Of a stretch of 64,000 nt of DNA, positions 17,100-26,233 are shown piece after piece. Under the pieces are notes generated by a model, which worked only from the letters and a program-made list of their open reading frames with translations, searched no databases and had not been told where the DNA came from. Where the stretch lies: the NCBI RefSeq assembly GCF_000317515.1, contig NC_019738.1, forward strand, positions 6,040,001 to 6,104,000, read 5' to 3'. The position numbers and the translations under genes are program-made. Each line of letters opens with the position of its first letter. The first letter of the stretch is position 1. The DNA is from Allocoleopsis franciscana PCC 7113. Lineage in GTDB: Bacteria > Cyanobacteriota > Cyanobacteriia > Cyanobacteriales > Coleofasciculaceae.

Positions 17100-18554
17100 A
17101 TGTTCAAACACTACAAACAGATCCCGTTACTTGCCGCCACCCTGATCAGTTTCGGGTTGACAAGTGCCAGTCCTGCCTTCGCTCAGCGGATCGAAGGTTT
17201 GTACAGTGAGAATCTTGAGGCCGCTTCTTCCTTTCAAGTGGGATTAACCCTGTATAATCGCAGCGACTTTGAAGGGGCAGAACAGGCGTTGCGGAGAGCG
17301 CTGCAATTTGACCCGTTTATTCCCATGGCGCATTATTTGTTGGGAAATTCTCTGTTCCAGCAAGGGAAAACGGATCTGGCTACGGATCAGTACCGCCGTG
17401 CCCTTGCTCTTGACCCCAATATGGCAGAGGCTTACTATAACCTAGGCTTGACGATGTATCGACAAGGGAACGTGAGCGAAGCCATTAGCCAGTATCAAAA
17501 AGCGCTTTCGCTCAAGCCGAATCTCCCCGAAGCTCGATATAACATGGCTTTGGCGTTAGAGTCTCAAGGTCGGACTCAAGAGGCGCTCGCCGAGTATAAT
17601 CAAGCGATCGCGCTCAACCCCGATAATGTAGGTGCGCCTTATAATATGGGGTTGCTTTATGTCAGGCAAAATCAAATCGAACCCGCCATTGCCGCCTTCC
17701 AACAAGCGGTGAAGCTCAATCCTGACTTAATTGAGGGGCACTATCAATTGGGGATTCTGCAAGCTCGACAAGGTCGGTGGAAGGAAGCTGAAGAGTCGTT
17801 GAGGACAGTTTCCAAGCTAGACCCCAAATTTGTTCAGGCTCAGTACCAATTGGGTATGGTGTTGTCAGAGCGGGGAGATTTTGAGGGAGCTGGCGATCGC
17901 TTTGCCTGGGTAGCCAACCTCGAACCCAATAATGTCGATGTCCATCGACGCCTAGGGGCAGCACGGCTCAAAACCCGTCAGTACGATCAAGCCGTTACCG
18001 CTCTCCAGACTGCCGTGCGCCTAGAACCCAACGACGCCATGTCACGTTACAACTTGGGAGTCGGGCTACAGCAACTCAAGCAATATCCAGAAGCGCTGGT
18101 GCAATACCAACAGGCGATTCTGCTCAACCCCAACATGCCTGATGCCTTTTTTAACTTAGGCGTCACCCTAGAACAGTCTCAACGGCGAGATGAAGCGATG
18201 TCGTTTCTGCTCCAAGCCAAGAGCTTATACTCGTTCCAAGGGAATTTGCCGAAGGTAGACGAAATTGACCAGTATATGCAGAAGCTAGCGGCACAACCAA
18301 CAGTCCCCTCTGTGACTCAGCCGCTCCAAGGCCCAACCATGATTCCCCCAAGACCTATAACGCCACCCCCTACAGCGGCACCTCAACCGCCTAGTTCACC
18401 TCGCCTGATTCCTTTTACACAACCGCCGACAGGGGCACCTCAAAAGCCTAATTCATCTCCCCCAACTCCTTTAACGCCATCCCCTAAAGTGGCACCTCAA
18501 CAGCCTAATTTGCCTCGCCTTGTTCCATTTAATCAGGAGCGGTTAAATCGGTAG
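17100..18554 (+). CDS. Exported TPR-repeat protein
   Basis: The product has 484 aa. A Sec-type signal peptide (1-28, ending PAFAQ) is followed by about ten 34-residue TPR units (residues 45-385) with canonical A.Y.LG....G....A...Y..AL.L.P spacing. The C-terminal 95 residues are a Pro-rich linker with a thrice-repeated APQ(P/K)P.S.P motif. TPR arrays bind partner proteins; here the partner is unknown and the place of action would be periplasm or lumen. The 3' end overlaps the convergent ktrA-like gene by 12 bp. Confidence 0.88.
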   Translation: MFKHYKQIPLLAATLISFGLTSASPAFAQRIEGLYSENLEAASSFQVGLTLYNRSDFEGAEQALRRALQFDPFIPMAHYLLGNSLFQQGKTDLATDQYRRALALDPNMAEAYYNLGLTMYRQGNVSEAISQYQKALSLKPNLPEARYNMALALESQGRTQEALAEYNQAIALNPDNVGAPYNMGLLYVRQNQIEPAIAAFQQAVKLNPDLIEGHYQLGILQARQGRWKEAEESLRTVSKLDPKFVQAQYQLGMVLSERGDFEGAGDRFAWVANLEPNNVDVHRRLGAARLKTRQYDQAVTALQTAVRLEPNDAMSRYNLGVGLQQLKQYPEALVQYQQAILLNPNMPDAFFNLGVTLEQSQRRDEAMSFLLQAKSLYSFQGNLPKVDEIDQYMQKLAAQPTVPSVTQPLQGPTMIPPRPITPPPTAAPQPPSSPRLIPFTQPPTGAPQKPNSSPPTPLTPSPKVAPQQPNLPRLVPFNQERLNR

Positions 18555-19238
18555 GCGGTCAATGTCTTCGTTCGAGCCAATGATCACCATCGCTAAACCT
18601 TTATGTAGGCGCTTGTGAGGGTCGGGGTTAATTTCAAACTGATCGTTCTGTCCAATCGCCAGTAGATTCACGCCATAGCGGTTACGGAGTTCCAGTTCCG
18701 TGACCGTTTTGCCATGGAATTCTTCCGGCACCAACACTTCCACAATACTATTATTAGGATCGAGATCGAAGCGTTCTAGGATGGACGGTTTCGTCAACAA
18801 TCTTGCCAAGGCACAACCCGCCTCATATTCTGGGAAAACCACATGATCGGCTCCCACCCGCTGCAACAGTTTACCGTGAACCTCTGAAGAAGCTTTGGCA
18901 ACCACATAAGGCACACCGGCTTCTTTAACATTCAGCGTAGTAACAATACTTTCTTGCAAAAAGTTACCAATTGCAATAATCACTGTATCAAATTCAAAAA
19001 TCCCCGCTTCTTTCAGCGCCAGTGGTTCGGTGGAGTCCAACTGCACGGCATGGGCTACAATTTGGTCACTCAAGACTTGAGCAACCAGTTTTTCATCAAC
19101 ATCTGTGCCCAGTACTTCATAGCCTAATCGGTGTAGTGAGGCGCAAACAGCCCGACCAAAGCGCCCTAATCCAATCACGGCAAATTGTTTATTGTCTCGG
19201 CGTAGATTGCGAAAGAACCTGAAAGATGACAGATTCAC
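18543..19238 (-). CDS. ktrA: KtrA-type K+ channel regulatory subunit (TrkA family)
   Basis: This is a 231-aa cytoplasmic RCK subunit. Residues 18-135 form an RCK_N Rossmann domain (FAVIGLGRFGRAV, acidic residue at the end of strand 2 in GTDVDEK). Residues about 150-231 are the TrkA_C ligand-binding domain. These subunits form a ring that gates the KtrB pore in response to nucleotide (ATP/ADP or NAD(H) in studied members). It lies downstream of the TrkH/KtrB gene on the same strand with a 123-bp gap, so the two likely form one K+ uptake unit. An operon is inferred from orientation. Confidence 0.9.
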   Translation of the reverse strand: MNLSSFRFFRNLRRDNKQFAVIGLGRFGRAVCASLHRLGYEVLGTDVDEKLVAQVLSDQIVAHAVQLDSTEPLALKEAGIFEFDTVIIAIGNFLQESIVTTLNVKEAGVPYVVAKASSEVHGKLLQRVGADHVVFPEYEAGCALARLLTKPSILERFDLDPNNSIVEVLVPEEFHGKTVTELELRNRYGVNLLAIGQNDQFEINPDPHKRLHKGLAMVIIGSNEDIDRLPI

Positions 19239-19361
19239 ATTATTTTCCTTTATCGTGTCTAGGTGTAGCTCAATGTCGGCCTCCGAATCAACCGACTCAA
19301 GCTTGAAATAAGCTTCTTTTCATTAATCTCAAGACTAGCAAGAGATTGGTTCTTTTCATAA

Positions 19362-20696
19362 TTATCCTACCAATAAATTTTCTTCTGGATACTGTATGCG
19401 GCTAGGACGGGGGTCGCCCAAAAGTGCCGTCATCAACAGTAAAACTCCCACCCGTCCGATGTACATAGTAGCAATTAAAACCAGCTTTGCTCCCGCTGAG
19501 AGACCGGCAGTAATACCTGTGGAAAGACCTACTGTGCAAAACCCTGATACAACCTCAAATAAGATGCGGATAAACTCTACGTTTGGATCGGTGAGGGTAA
19601 TTAACATGGTTGATATTATCACAGTTGTAGCTGAACCGAGTAAGACACCCACCGCTTTTAAAACGAGATTGATGGCTACCTGCCGTTCATAAAGATGGAC
19701 TTCTTCTTTCCCTTGTAAAATCGACCTCGTGCAACTCGTCAAAACTCGTAATGTTGTGGTTTTGATGCCACCCGCCGTTCCACCGGGACTACCTCCAATA
19801 AACATTAATCCAATCGTGAGAAATAAAGCGGCTGTCGTCATCTTACTGTAATCTACAGAATTAAAGCCAGCCGTTCTGGGTACGACAGATTGAAACCACG
19901 CCGCTAGTAATTGGTCTTTAAAATTTAGAGAACCTAAGGTTTGTGGATTATTTAATTCGGTCAAAAAAATAGCAATTGTCCCAACAATTAAAAGTATTAA
20001 GGTTGTACTGGTAACCACTTTAAAATTCAAGGAAAAGTTAATGCGCTTAGGTTCTTTCCGAAAGCGATCGCGTACCCCTAAGTAGGTTTCAATAATCACC
20101 TGATAGCCAATCCCGCCAAAAATAATAAGTGACGTAATAACCAAGTTAACAGTTACCGAGGATTTATAGCCTATTAAATTATCACTAAATAGGCTAAAGC
20201 CAGCATTATTCCAGGCACTAACACTATGAAAAATGGACAACCAAAGTCCATAGTCTAACCCATACTTTGGCGCAAATACAGGTAAAAGCAGAAAAATACC
20301 CGTAATTTCAAAAATAATTATAGTGGCAATGATAGAGCGGATGAGTTGAGCGCTATCTTGGAGACCCGGTCGAGACAGTTCTTCTTGAATTGCCCTTTTA
20401 TGCCTCAATTCAAACCGATAACCCACCAGGAGGATGAGAAAGGTGGTTGTGGTCATGTAGCCCAACCCTCCCATTTGGATCAGTATGAGGATAAATAGCT
20501 GACCCCAGAAAGAAAAATACGTGCCGGTATCAACAACAATATGACCCGTGACACAGACCGCAGAGGTCGTTGTGAACAGCGCAACCAGTGGATCGTTCCA
20601 TGTCCCAGCGCTGGTAGAAATCGGTAGCATCAGTAAAAATGTGCCTACGGTAATCACTGCAAGAAATCCGAGGCAAATGGTGCGCGAAATGGTCAT
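19362..20696 (-). CDS. ktrB: KtrB/TrkH-type potassium transporter
   Basis: This is a 444-aa polytopic membrane protein of the SKT superfamily with four M1-P-M2 repeats. Selectivity-filter-like loops are visible: TTSAVCVTGH (first), SVSAWNNAGFSLF (second), VVPRTAGFNSVDY (third) and SGFCTVGLSTGI (fourth), with the expected glycines. It forms the Na+-coupled K+ path, regulated by the RCK subunit encoded next. In cyanobacteria this system supports osmotic and salt adaptation. Length is normal for KtrB. Confidence 0.93.
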   Translation of the reverse strand: MTISRTICLGFLAVITVGTFLLMLPISTSAGTWNDPLVALFTTTSAVCVTGHIVVDTGTYFSFWGQLFILILIQMGGLGYMTTTTFLILLVGYRFELRHKRAIQEELSRPGLQDSAQLIRSIIATIIIFEITGIFLLLPVFAPKYGLDYGLWLSIFHSVSAWNNAGFSLFSDNLIGYKSSVTVNLVITSLIIFGGIGYQVIIETYLGVRDRFRKEPKRINFSLNFKVVTSTTLILLIVGTIAIFLTELNNPQTLGSLNFKDQLLAAWFQSVVPRTAGFNSVDYSKMTTAALFLTIGLMFIGGSPGGTAGGIKTTTLRVLTSCTRSILQGKEEVHLYERQVAINLVLKAVGVLLGSATTVIISTMLITLTDPNVEFIRILFEVVSGFCTVGLSTGITAGLSAGAKLVLIATMYIGRVGVLLLMTALLGDPRPSRIQYPEENLLVG

Positions 20697-20861
20697 GGAG
20701 AGTTTGACTTAAAAATCCTTTTTGCAGCTTACTCCTAAACCAAGGACTTTAGAATAGCAGGACAAGAGGAAATAAATGAAATGAAATCTGCCCTGTACTT
20801 TTGATGGAGCAGGAGTTTGTCTGCTAGGCTAATTCCGGTCTACTCATCAGCACGACAATTC

Positions 20862-21731
20862 ATGAGTTCTACTCTCAAGAGCCAAATTCAACAATTTTAT
20901 GACGCCTCGTCCGGTTTGTGGGAACAAGTATGGGGCGAACACATGCACCACGGCTACTACGGCCCTACTGGCAAAGAGAAAAAAGAACGGCGTCAGGCAC
21001 AAATTGACCTGATTGAGGAAATGCTCAACTGGGCAGAGGTAAGCAACTTAGGGACAACCCCAAAACCTTGTCCAAAAATTCTCGATGTCGGTTGTGGCAT
21101 CGGCGGCAGTTCCCTTTACCTAGCACAAAAGTTTAATACTCAAGCTACAGGGATTACTTTAAGTCCAGTGCAAGCATCAAGAGCAACCCAACGAGCACAA
21201 GAAGCGGGGTTAGGGACAGAGGTTCAGTTCCAAGTTGCCGATGCCCTAGAGATGCCCTTCGCCGATCACTCGTTTGATTTAGTTTGGTCGATGGAAAGCG
21301 GCGAACACATGCCGGATAAGGAAAAATTTCTCCAAGAGTGTTACCGAGTACTCAAACCAGGCGGAACTTTCCTGATGGCAACGTGGTGTCATCGCCCCAT
21401 AACGCCCGCAACGGGAGAGTTAACGGCGGATGAAAAGCGGCATTTAGAGGAAATATACCGAGTTTACTGCTTGCCGTATGTCATTTCGCTGCCGGAGTAT
21501 GAAGCGATCGCCCAAAGTCTCCCTCTGCAAAACATTCGTACCGCTGATTGGTCGGATGCCGTTGCACCCTTTTGGGATATCGTAATTAATTCAGCATTTG
21601 ACCCTAAAGTGATTGTCGGCTTGTTTCAAAGCGGTTGGAGCACGATACAGGCTGCATTATCCTTAGGATTGATGAGCCGGGGCTACCGAAGTGGATTGAT
21701 TCGGTTTGGGTTACTGTGTGGCAATAAGTAA
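20862..21731 (+). CDS. Gamma-tocopherol methyltransferase-like SAM enzyme
   Basis: This is a class I methyltransferase of 289 aa from ATG 20862; a TTG at 20817 adds 15 residues. The N-terminal block QFYDASSGLWEQVWGEHMHHGYYGP is typical of tocopherol and related prenyl-quinol methyltransferases. It is followed by the SAM motif ILDVGCGIGGSSLYLA, then SPVQASRATQRA, SMESGEHMPDK and FLMATWCHRP. It matches my memory of the Synechocystis Slr0089 family, which methylates gamma- to alpha-tocopherol. The subgroup (tocopherol versus MPBQ or another acceptor) is inferred. Confidence 0.85.
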   Translation: MSSTLKSQIQQFYDASSGLWEQVWGEHMHHGYYGPTGKEKKERRQAQIDLIEEMLNWAEVSNLGTTPKPCPKILDVGCGIGGSSLYLAQKFNTQATGITLSPVQASRATQRAQEAGLGTEVQFQVADALEMPFADHSFDLVWSMESGEHMPDKEKFLQECYRVLKPGGTFLMATWCHRPITPATGELTADEKRHLEEIYRVYCLPYVISLPEYEAIAQSLPLQNIRTADWSDAVAPFWDIVINSAFDPKVIVGLFQSGWSTIQAALSLGLMSRGYRSGLIRFGLLCGNK

Positions 21732-21740
21732 TCCCATAGC

Positions 21741-21832
21741 TATAGCAAAAGGCAGGAGGCAGAAGGCTTTTTACTGGTACGTGGTCGTTTACAGCCGTTC
21801 AATCTGTCCTAAGCTTTATGGCGACAGCTATA
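21741..21832. repeat. MITE-like element, copy 1 (TATAGC termini)
   Basis: The element begins TATAGCAAAAGGC and ends GGCGACAGCTATA, giving inverted TATAGC/GCTATA ends across 92 bp. The reverse complement aligns along its whole length with 62668-62782: shared TATAGCTGTCGCCAT end, TTAGGAC, CACGTAC.AGTAA, AAGCC.TCTGCCTCCT and GCCTTTTGCTATA. It lies just 3' of the methyltransferase gene. It encodes nothing. Confidence 0.7.
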
Positions 21833-21890
21833 GATGAGAAAACTAGAAATTTCTTTCTTTGCTCCCCCACTCTCCCCCTCTCCCTAATTT

Positions 21891-23189
21891 TTAGAGTTTT
21901 TTCGGGGCGATCGCCTGGAATTGTTCTGCCTCTAACAAAAGCGGATTAATATCATACCAGCGTCCTCGGTCGTCTTCGTATTCCAAAACAAACCGCGATC
22001 GCCGTAAAATTTCATCTGCTGCTTCTTCCGTCAAACGATGCTCTTTCGCCACGCGCACAAGCAACTCCCATTCGTGATTATCGACGGCAAAAGCCAAGCT
22101 ATTGCGACTTTCTCGAATCACGGCTTCCACAGAAGTTCGTGATAAAGGTAGTTCTCCTTCTTCCAGACATCGATAAAGCATCTCTTGCAACGTCCCCACA
22201 TTTCCGCCACTAATGCGGCACAGTCGGTCTAGGGTTTCTGGAGAGTCAAAAACGTCTGTAATCCTCTTGAGGCGTTCCTCTGGCTGAAGTTTGGGAAAAG
22301 CTCGAACTAAAACCATCTGCCGTAGGAGTCCCATCCCCTGCTCACAGTCACGACCATCCCGGTGCTGTACGGGAATCATGGGTAGTAGGATGGGGGTCAC
22401 ACCAAAGCGCTGCTGGAGAACAACATATTCCTCCGAGAAAACCAATCCCAGAGGAAATGTATAGACTACATGGCAGCTAAGTTCACGTAGCTGCGCCGCT
22501 TGCTCAATAAAGAGGTTTTCGTATTGGTGGCATCCCCAGACGTTGCGGGGACTGTCTAAGCGGTCTAAGCCATCTATAATCACGACTAAGCCCTTTTTGC
22601 CCTGGCTTTGAAGCTGTTCGATCGCAGGTGCCAACAATTTTTCATTGATGGCTGCCACAAGCGTATAGTTACAGCTTGCCAAAATATGCCGGAGGTACTT
22701 GCGAAGCTTGACACTACTTTTCAGGACAGGGATTAACTTACCCAGTCCTAAGGAGGTTGGGGAAATTTCTGGTAACTCTGAGAGGGCACTGAGTAGATCA
22801 GTAGAGAATGTTTCTGAGATATTGATGTTCAAGGCTTCCAAGCTTTGAATGATGCGCTGGGCGATCACCATCATCAGAATCTCAATATCTAAATCTGCCA
22901 AATCCACATCGTCCTTGGCATCGAAATAAACGACATGAAATAATTCCTGTTCTAGTTCTGTCTTGAGCTGAAGTAACTCTACCGTTTTGCCAGTGCCGAT
23001 GTAACCCGTAAATAACTGGCAAGTTGCCATCACTAAGGGGGCACACCGAATTTTTTCTTTCATCGCTCCCATGACTCTCAGACCCCGTACAGGTGAGTAA
23101 TTGAGTTGATAGGGTTGATGATTATCACTATCACTCAAAATCTGACTAGGGTTACAGGCTTTGTAAAACCGATGGATATCTTGAGTCAT
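21891..23189 (-). CDS. P-loop ATPase of the STAND/ORC-like type, function unknown
   Basis: The product is 432 aa. Walker A is GYIGTGKT (about 62-69) and Walker B is LVVIIDGLDRL (about 205), followed by an arginine-rich sensor region and a helical C-terminal half. The fold looks like the AAA_16/ORC-Cdc6-type ATPases that bind effectors or act as stand-alone switches. No fused effector, nuclease or transmembrane domain is visible. Its role is unknown. It stands alone, between a MITE and a long intergenic stretch. Confidence 0.75.
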   Translation of the reverse strand: MTQDIHRFYKACNPSQILSDSDNHQPYQLNYSPVRGLRVMGAMKEKIRCAPLVMATCQLFTGYIGTGKTVELLQLKTELEQELFHVVYFDAKDDVDLADLDIEILMMVIAQRIIQSLEALNINISETFSTDLLSALSELPEISPTSLGLGKLIPVLKSSVKLRKYLRHILASCNYTLVAAINEKLLAPAIEQLQSQGKKGLVVIIDGLDRLDSPRNVWGCHQYENLFIEQAAQLRELSCHVVYTFPLGLVFSEEYVVLQQRFGVTPILLPMIPVQHRDGRDCEQGMGLLRQMVLVRAFPKLQPEERLKRITDVFDSPETLDRLCRISGGNVGTLQEMLYRCLEEGELPLSRTSVEAVIRESRNSLAFAVDNHEWELLVRVAKEHRLTEEAADEILRRSRFVLEYEDDRGRWYDINPLLLEAEQFQAIAPKKL

Positions 23190-23544
23190 GGTTTAGTTGG
23201 AAGTCCAGGAAGATCAAAGGACGGTTCCCTTATACACGAGTTCTTCGTCCCTTTCCGGTCAACTGGTCTCACTAATTGCCAATCGAGGATTTATGGGAGC
23301 ATCCCAAAAGCGCACATTAAAAAAACGGTGAGGAAAGTTTCTCTCTAAAGGCTCCCCGACTCCCCCGACTTCCCCGTCCTCGCATGATCTCCGGCTCAGC
23401 TTCTTAACGGAATCTCCCTTGGAAAACCATTGGAAATTCCAATTCTAAAATCACCGGATTTCCTTGCTTCCCATCTGGCTCTATTTTATAGTGCAATAAA
23501 TAGAAATACAGCACTATTAATACGTACTAAGCAGGGGTAAAGGC
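23190..23544. other. Intergenic stretch upstream of the Mrp operon
   Basis: No gene longer than 40 codons is convincing here. The notable feature is the inverted repeat ATAGTGC (23488-23494) and GCACTAT (23511-23517) with a 16-base spacer, 28 bp before a 36-codon ORF. It may be an operator or a leader hairpin for the Mrp transcript. Confidence 0.4.
23488..23517. promoter_or_regulatory. Inverted repeat ATAGTGC-N16-GCACTAT upstream of mrp
   Basis: The arms are perfect over 7 bp in AT-rich DNA. The spacing fits either a dimeric-regulator site or a small stem-loop. No specific regulator can be named. Confidence 0.35.
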
Positions 23545-23655
23545 ATGTCAGTTACACCGATCAAGGACTCTTTCAAAAAACAAGGGCAAAAAAGGCATCC
23601 CTCGGAGGTTCAAGAGGTTGCCAAACGTCTGGATAGCCATCTGGAAAAGAGTTGA
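23545..23655 (+). CDS. Possible 36-aa leader or small protein
   Basis: ATG at 23545 is preceded by GCAGGGGTAAAGGC, a plausible ribosome-binding region, and the frame ends at TGA 23653-23655. The peptide (MSVTPIKDSFKKQGQ...HLEKS) is highly charged, with a helix-forming C-terminal half. It lies 115 bp before mrpC on the same strand. I do not recognise it; it could be a chance frame. Confidence 0.3.
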   Translation: MSVTPIKDSFKKQGQKRHPSEVQEVAKRLDSHLEKS

Positions 23656-23769
23656 ACGATTGAAGGGGTTGCTTATCCTCAGCGCCCCGGAGAAATTAAA
23701 CTGCCTATCAGAAAGAGTTGATTTTTGCAAAAATAATTACAACCGACCTTTACCCAACAGGCAAGTCTC

Positions 23770-24105
23770 GTGTTAGAAGCATTCGTCTTTGCAACAATAT
23801 TCTGCGGATTTTTCGGCATCATCCTGAAAAAGAACCTGGTGATGAAAATCATCTCGATGGATGTCATGAGTACGGGGGTTATCGCCTATTACGTGCTGGT
23901 TGCATCACGAGATGGTTTATTCACACCCATTATTTCAGATGCCGCAAATGGGGCTTACGCCGATCCAGTCCCCCAGGCCGTCATATTGACGGGAATTGTG
24001 ATCGGCTTTTCGATTCAGTGCGTAATGCTGGTCGGTGTTATGAAGTTGGCACGAGATAATCCCACCCTGGAAAGCAACGAGATCGAGAAGAGCAACACGC
24101 CATGA
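23770..24105 (+). CDS. mrpC: Mrp Na+/H+ antiporter subunit C
   Basis: This is a 111-aa membrane protein with three helices, related to NuoK/NdhE. GTG at 23770 gives the expected N-terminus (LEAFVFATIFCGFFGIIL). Conserved features are the ILKKNLVMKIISMDVMSTGV block and the DPVPQAVILTGIVIGFS segment characteristic of MnhC/MrpC. The stop overlaps the start of mrpD (ATGA), indicating translational coupling. It is the first recognised gene of the Mrp operon. Confidence 0.92.
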   Translation: MLEAFVFATIFCGFFGIILKKNLVMKIISMDVMSTGVIAYYVLVASRDGLFTPIISDAANGAYADPVPQAVILTGIVIGFSIQCVMLVGVMKLARDNPTLESNEIEKSNTP

Positions 24106-25541
24106 ACACTATTACCATCGCATGGATCGCACTACCGTTTTTTTTGGGGTTCACCATTTACCTGCTCCCCAAGCTTGACAAAACCCTTGCCTTGTGCATG
24201 GCTTTCGTCTCGACTGGATATGCGTTGCAGCTATTTATCACTCAGTCGTCACTGACACTGCAATTATTAGATAATTTCGGCGTCACATTAATAGTCGATC
24301 AGTTAAGTGGCTACTTTATATTGACCAATGCGGTGGTAACGCTGGCGGTTATCCTCTACTGTTGGCAAAGCGATAAAACAGCTTTTTTCTATGCACAAGC
24401 CATCATTTTACATGGCAGCATCAATGCCGCGTTCGCCTGTGCAGACTTTATCAGTTTATACGTGGCGTTAGAGGTCAGTGGGATTGCGGCATTTCTCTTG
24501 ATTGCCTATCCCCGCACCAATCGCTCGATTTGGGTGGCCTTGCGCTATCTGTTTATCAGCAACACAGCCATGCTGTTTTATCTGGTGGGTGCGGTGCTAG
24601 CCTATCAGACCAATCATTCCTTTAGTTTTGCCAGTTTGCGTGGGGCACCGCCGGAAGCACTGGCCCTGATCTTTCTGGGACTCTTGGTTAAGGGGGGAAT
24701 CTTTGTATCGGGATTGTGGTTGCCGTTGACTCACTCCGAATCAGAGACACCAGTATCAGCCTTACTGTCGGGAGTTGTGGTCAAAGCTGGAGTCTATCCG
24801 CTAGTGCGTTGTGCGCTGATGGTGGAGGAGCTCGATCCGCTGATCCGGCTGTTTGGAGTGGGAACGGCGCTGCTGGGCGTATTTTATGCCGTCTTTGAAA
24901 AAGATACCAAGCGGATGCTGGCATTCCATACGGTTTCGCAGTTGGGCTTTGTCCTCGCTGCCCCAACTGTAGGTGGCTTTTATGCACTGACGCACGGACT
25001 GGTCAAATCAGTACTTTTCCTGATTGCAGGTGCTTTACCAAGCCGCAACTTTAAGGAACTGCAACACAGACCAATCAAAACAACGGTCTGGATTGCTCTG
25101 GTTATCGCCAGCTTCTCAATCTCAGGCTTTCCCTTATTGTCCGGCTTTGGGGCGAAGGTGTTGACGGCGAAAAATTTTCTACCCTGGCAAACAATTGCCA
25201 TGAACGTTGCGGCTTTGGGAACAGCAATCTCATTTGCCAAATTCATTTTCTTGCCCCATAAAGCAGACGGCGAAGAGGCAGTAAAACCCGGTTTCTGGCC
25301 TGCGGCGATTGTGCTGCTCGTTGGCTTGTTTGTTGCAAACATTGCCTATTACGAAGCTTATACCCTTAAGAATATCGTGAAACCACTGGCAACTATTGGC
25401 TTGGGCTGGTTGGCGTATCTTTTGATTTTTAAACGATCTGTAATCAAGCTGCCCCGTGTTGTGGAGCAATTTGAGCATCTGATCGGTGGAATGAGTCTAA
25501 TGTTGCTCCTGCTCTTTTGGATGGTAATGCATGATCAATAA
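24102..25541 (+). CDS. mrpD: Mrp Na+/H+ antiporter subunit D
   Basis: This is a 479-aa polytopic protein of the proton-translocating NuoL/M/N family (about 13-14 helices). Diagnostic blocks are DFISLYVALEVSGIAAFLLIAY (the key Glu in the fifth helix), LGLLVKGGIFVSGLWLPLTHSE (the conserved Lys), PVSALLSGVVVKAGVYPLVR and KDTKRMLAFHTVSQLGFVL. It is one of the ion-translocating subunits of the hetero-oligomeric Mrp complex in the plasma membrane. Only one mrpD is present here, whereas some cyanobacterial operons are reported with two. Confidence 0.93.
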   Translation: MNTITIAWIALPFFLGFTIYLLPKLDKTLALCMAFVSTGYALQLFITQSSLTLQLLDNFGVTLIVDQLSGYFILTNAVVTLAVILYCWQSDKTAFFYAQAIILHGSINAAFACADFISLYVALEVSGIAAFLLIAYPRTNRSIWVALRYLFISNTAMLFYLVGAVLAYQTNHSFSFASLRGAPPEALALIFLGLLVKGGIFVSGLWLPLTHSESETPVSALLSGVVVKAGVYPLVRCALMVEELDPLIRLFGVGTALLGVFYAVFEKDTKRMLAFHTVSQLGFVLAAPTVGGFYALTHGLVKSVLFLIAGALPSRNFKELQHRPIKTTVWIALVIASFSISGFPLLSGFGAKVLTAKNFLPWQTIAMNVAALGTAISFAKFIFLPHKADGEEAVKPGFWPAAIVLLVGLFVANIAYYEAYTLKNIVKPLATIGLGWLAYLLIFKRSVIKLPRVVEQFEHLIGGMSLMLLLLFWMVMHDQ

Positions 25542-25595
25542 TTTCCAAAAACTCTGTTCTTACTTAAGTTCATTTCGTCAAAGTTTTGGATAACC

Positions 25596-25985
25596 ATGAT
25601 TGGACATTTGAATCTGATATTGCGACTGGCCATCTGGTTTTTGCTCACCGCCAATCTGAGTGTGGAAAATATCATCATCGGCGTCAGCATCGCATTCCTA
25701 TTACCGGGACGACCCAAAACCCCGGAAGCATTAAAGGATTGGCTACGTGTGCTTTGGGAAACCCTAGTGGCGATTCCCCAAGCGTATATGGAGGCATTTG
25801 AAATCATCTTCCGTCCCCATAATCACGAGGATGTGACGATGGAACAAGTCAAAGCCGGACGGACACCCGGACTCATCTTTCTAGATATATTTCTAATCAC
25901 CTTTACGCCCAAGTCCATTGTTTTGAAATACCACGAAAATGGCTGGTACGAAGTCCACTGGGTACGAAGGAGGAGAAAGGCATGA
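25596..25985 (+). CDS. mrpE: Mrp Na+/H+ antiporter subunit E
   Basis: The product is 129 aa. It has an N-terminal membrane hairpin (LILRLAIWFLLTANLSVENIIIGVSIAFLLPG) and a soluble tail with the MnhE-type pattern AYMEAFEIIFRP and the later TPGLIFLDIFLITFTPKS. MrpE is needed for assembly or full activity of the Mrp complex in studied bacteria. It is 54 bp after mrpD and overlaps mrpF by 4 bp. Confidence 0.9.
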   Translation: MIGHLNLILRLAIWFLLTANLSVENIIIGVSIAFLLPGRPKTPEALKDWLRVLWETLVAIPQAYMEAFEIIFRPHNHEDVTMEQVKAGRTPGLIFLDIFLITFTPKSIVLKYHENGWYEVHWVRRRRKA

Positions 25986-26233
25986 ACTTGGCACTAATTG
26001 CAATGATTCTGGCTCTGCTTATCCCCATGTACGAAGCTTGGCAGGATGAGAATATCTGGCAGAAGATGTTGGCATTTTCAAGTGTCGCCACCAAAACATC
26101 AATCATGATTTTAGTCGTATCCGTCTTACGGGATGATTGGATGCTCGGTGTTACAGGAGTAATCATCCTAAGTGTAGGGAATGCTGGATTAATGTTGTTG
26201 GCACAAGTCCTTAAACGAATGAATCAACTATGA
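25982..26233 (+). CDS. mrpF: Mrp Na+/H+ antiporter subunit F
   Basis: This is an 83-aa, three-helix membrane protein in the canonical position between mrpE and mrpG, with ATGA overlaps at both ends. Sequence conservation is low, as usual for MrpF; size, topology and position carry the assignment. The TKTSIMILVVSVLRDD stretch fits the second helix and loop. Confidence 0.85.
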   Translation: MNLALIAMILALLIPMYEAWQDENIWQKMLAFSSVATKTSIMILVVSVLRDDWMLGVTGVIILSVGNAGLMLLAQVLKRMNQL

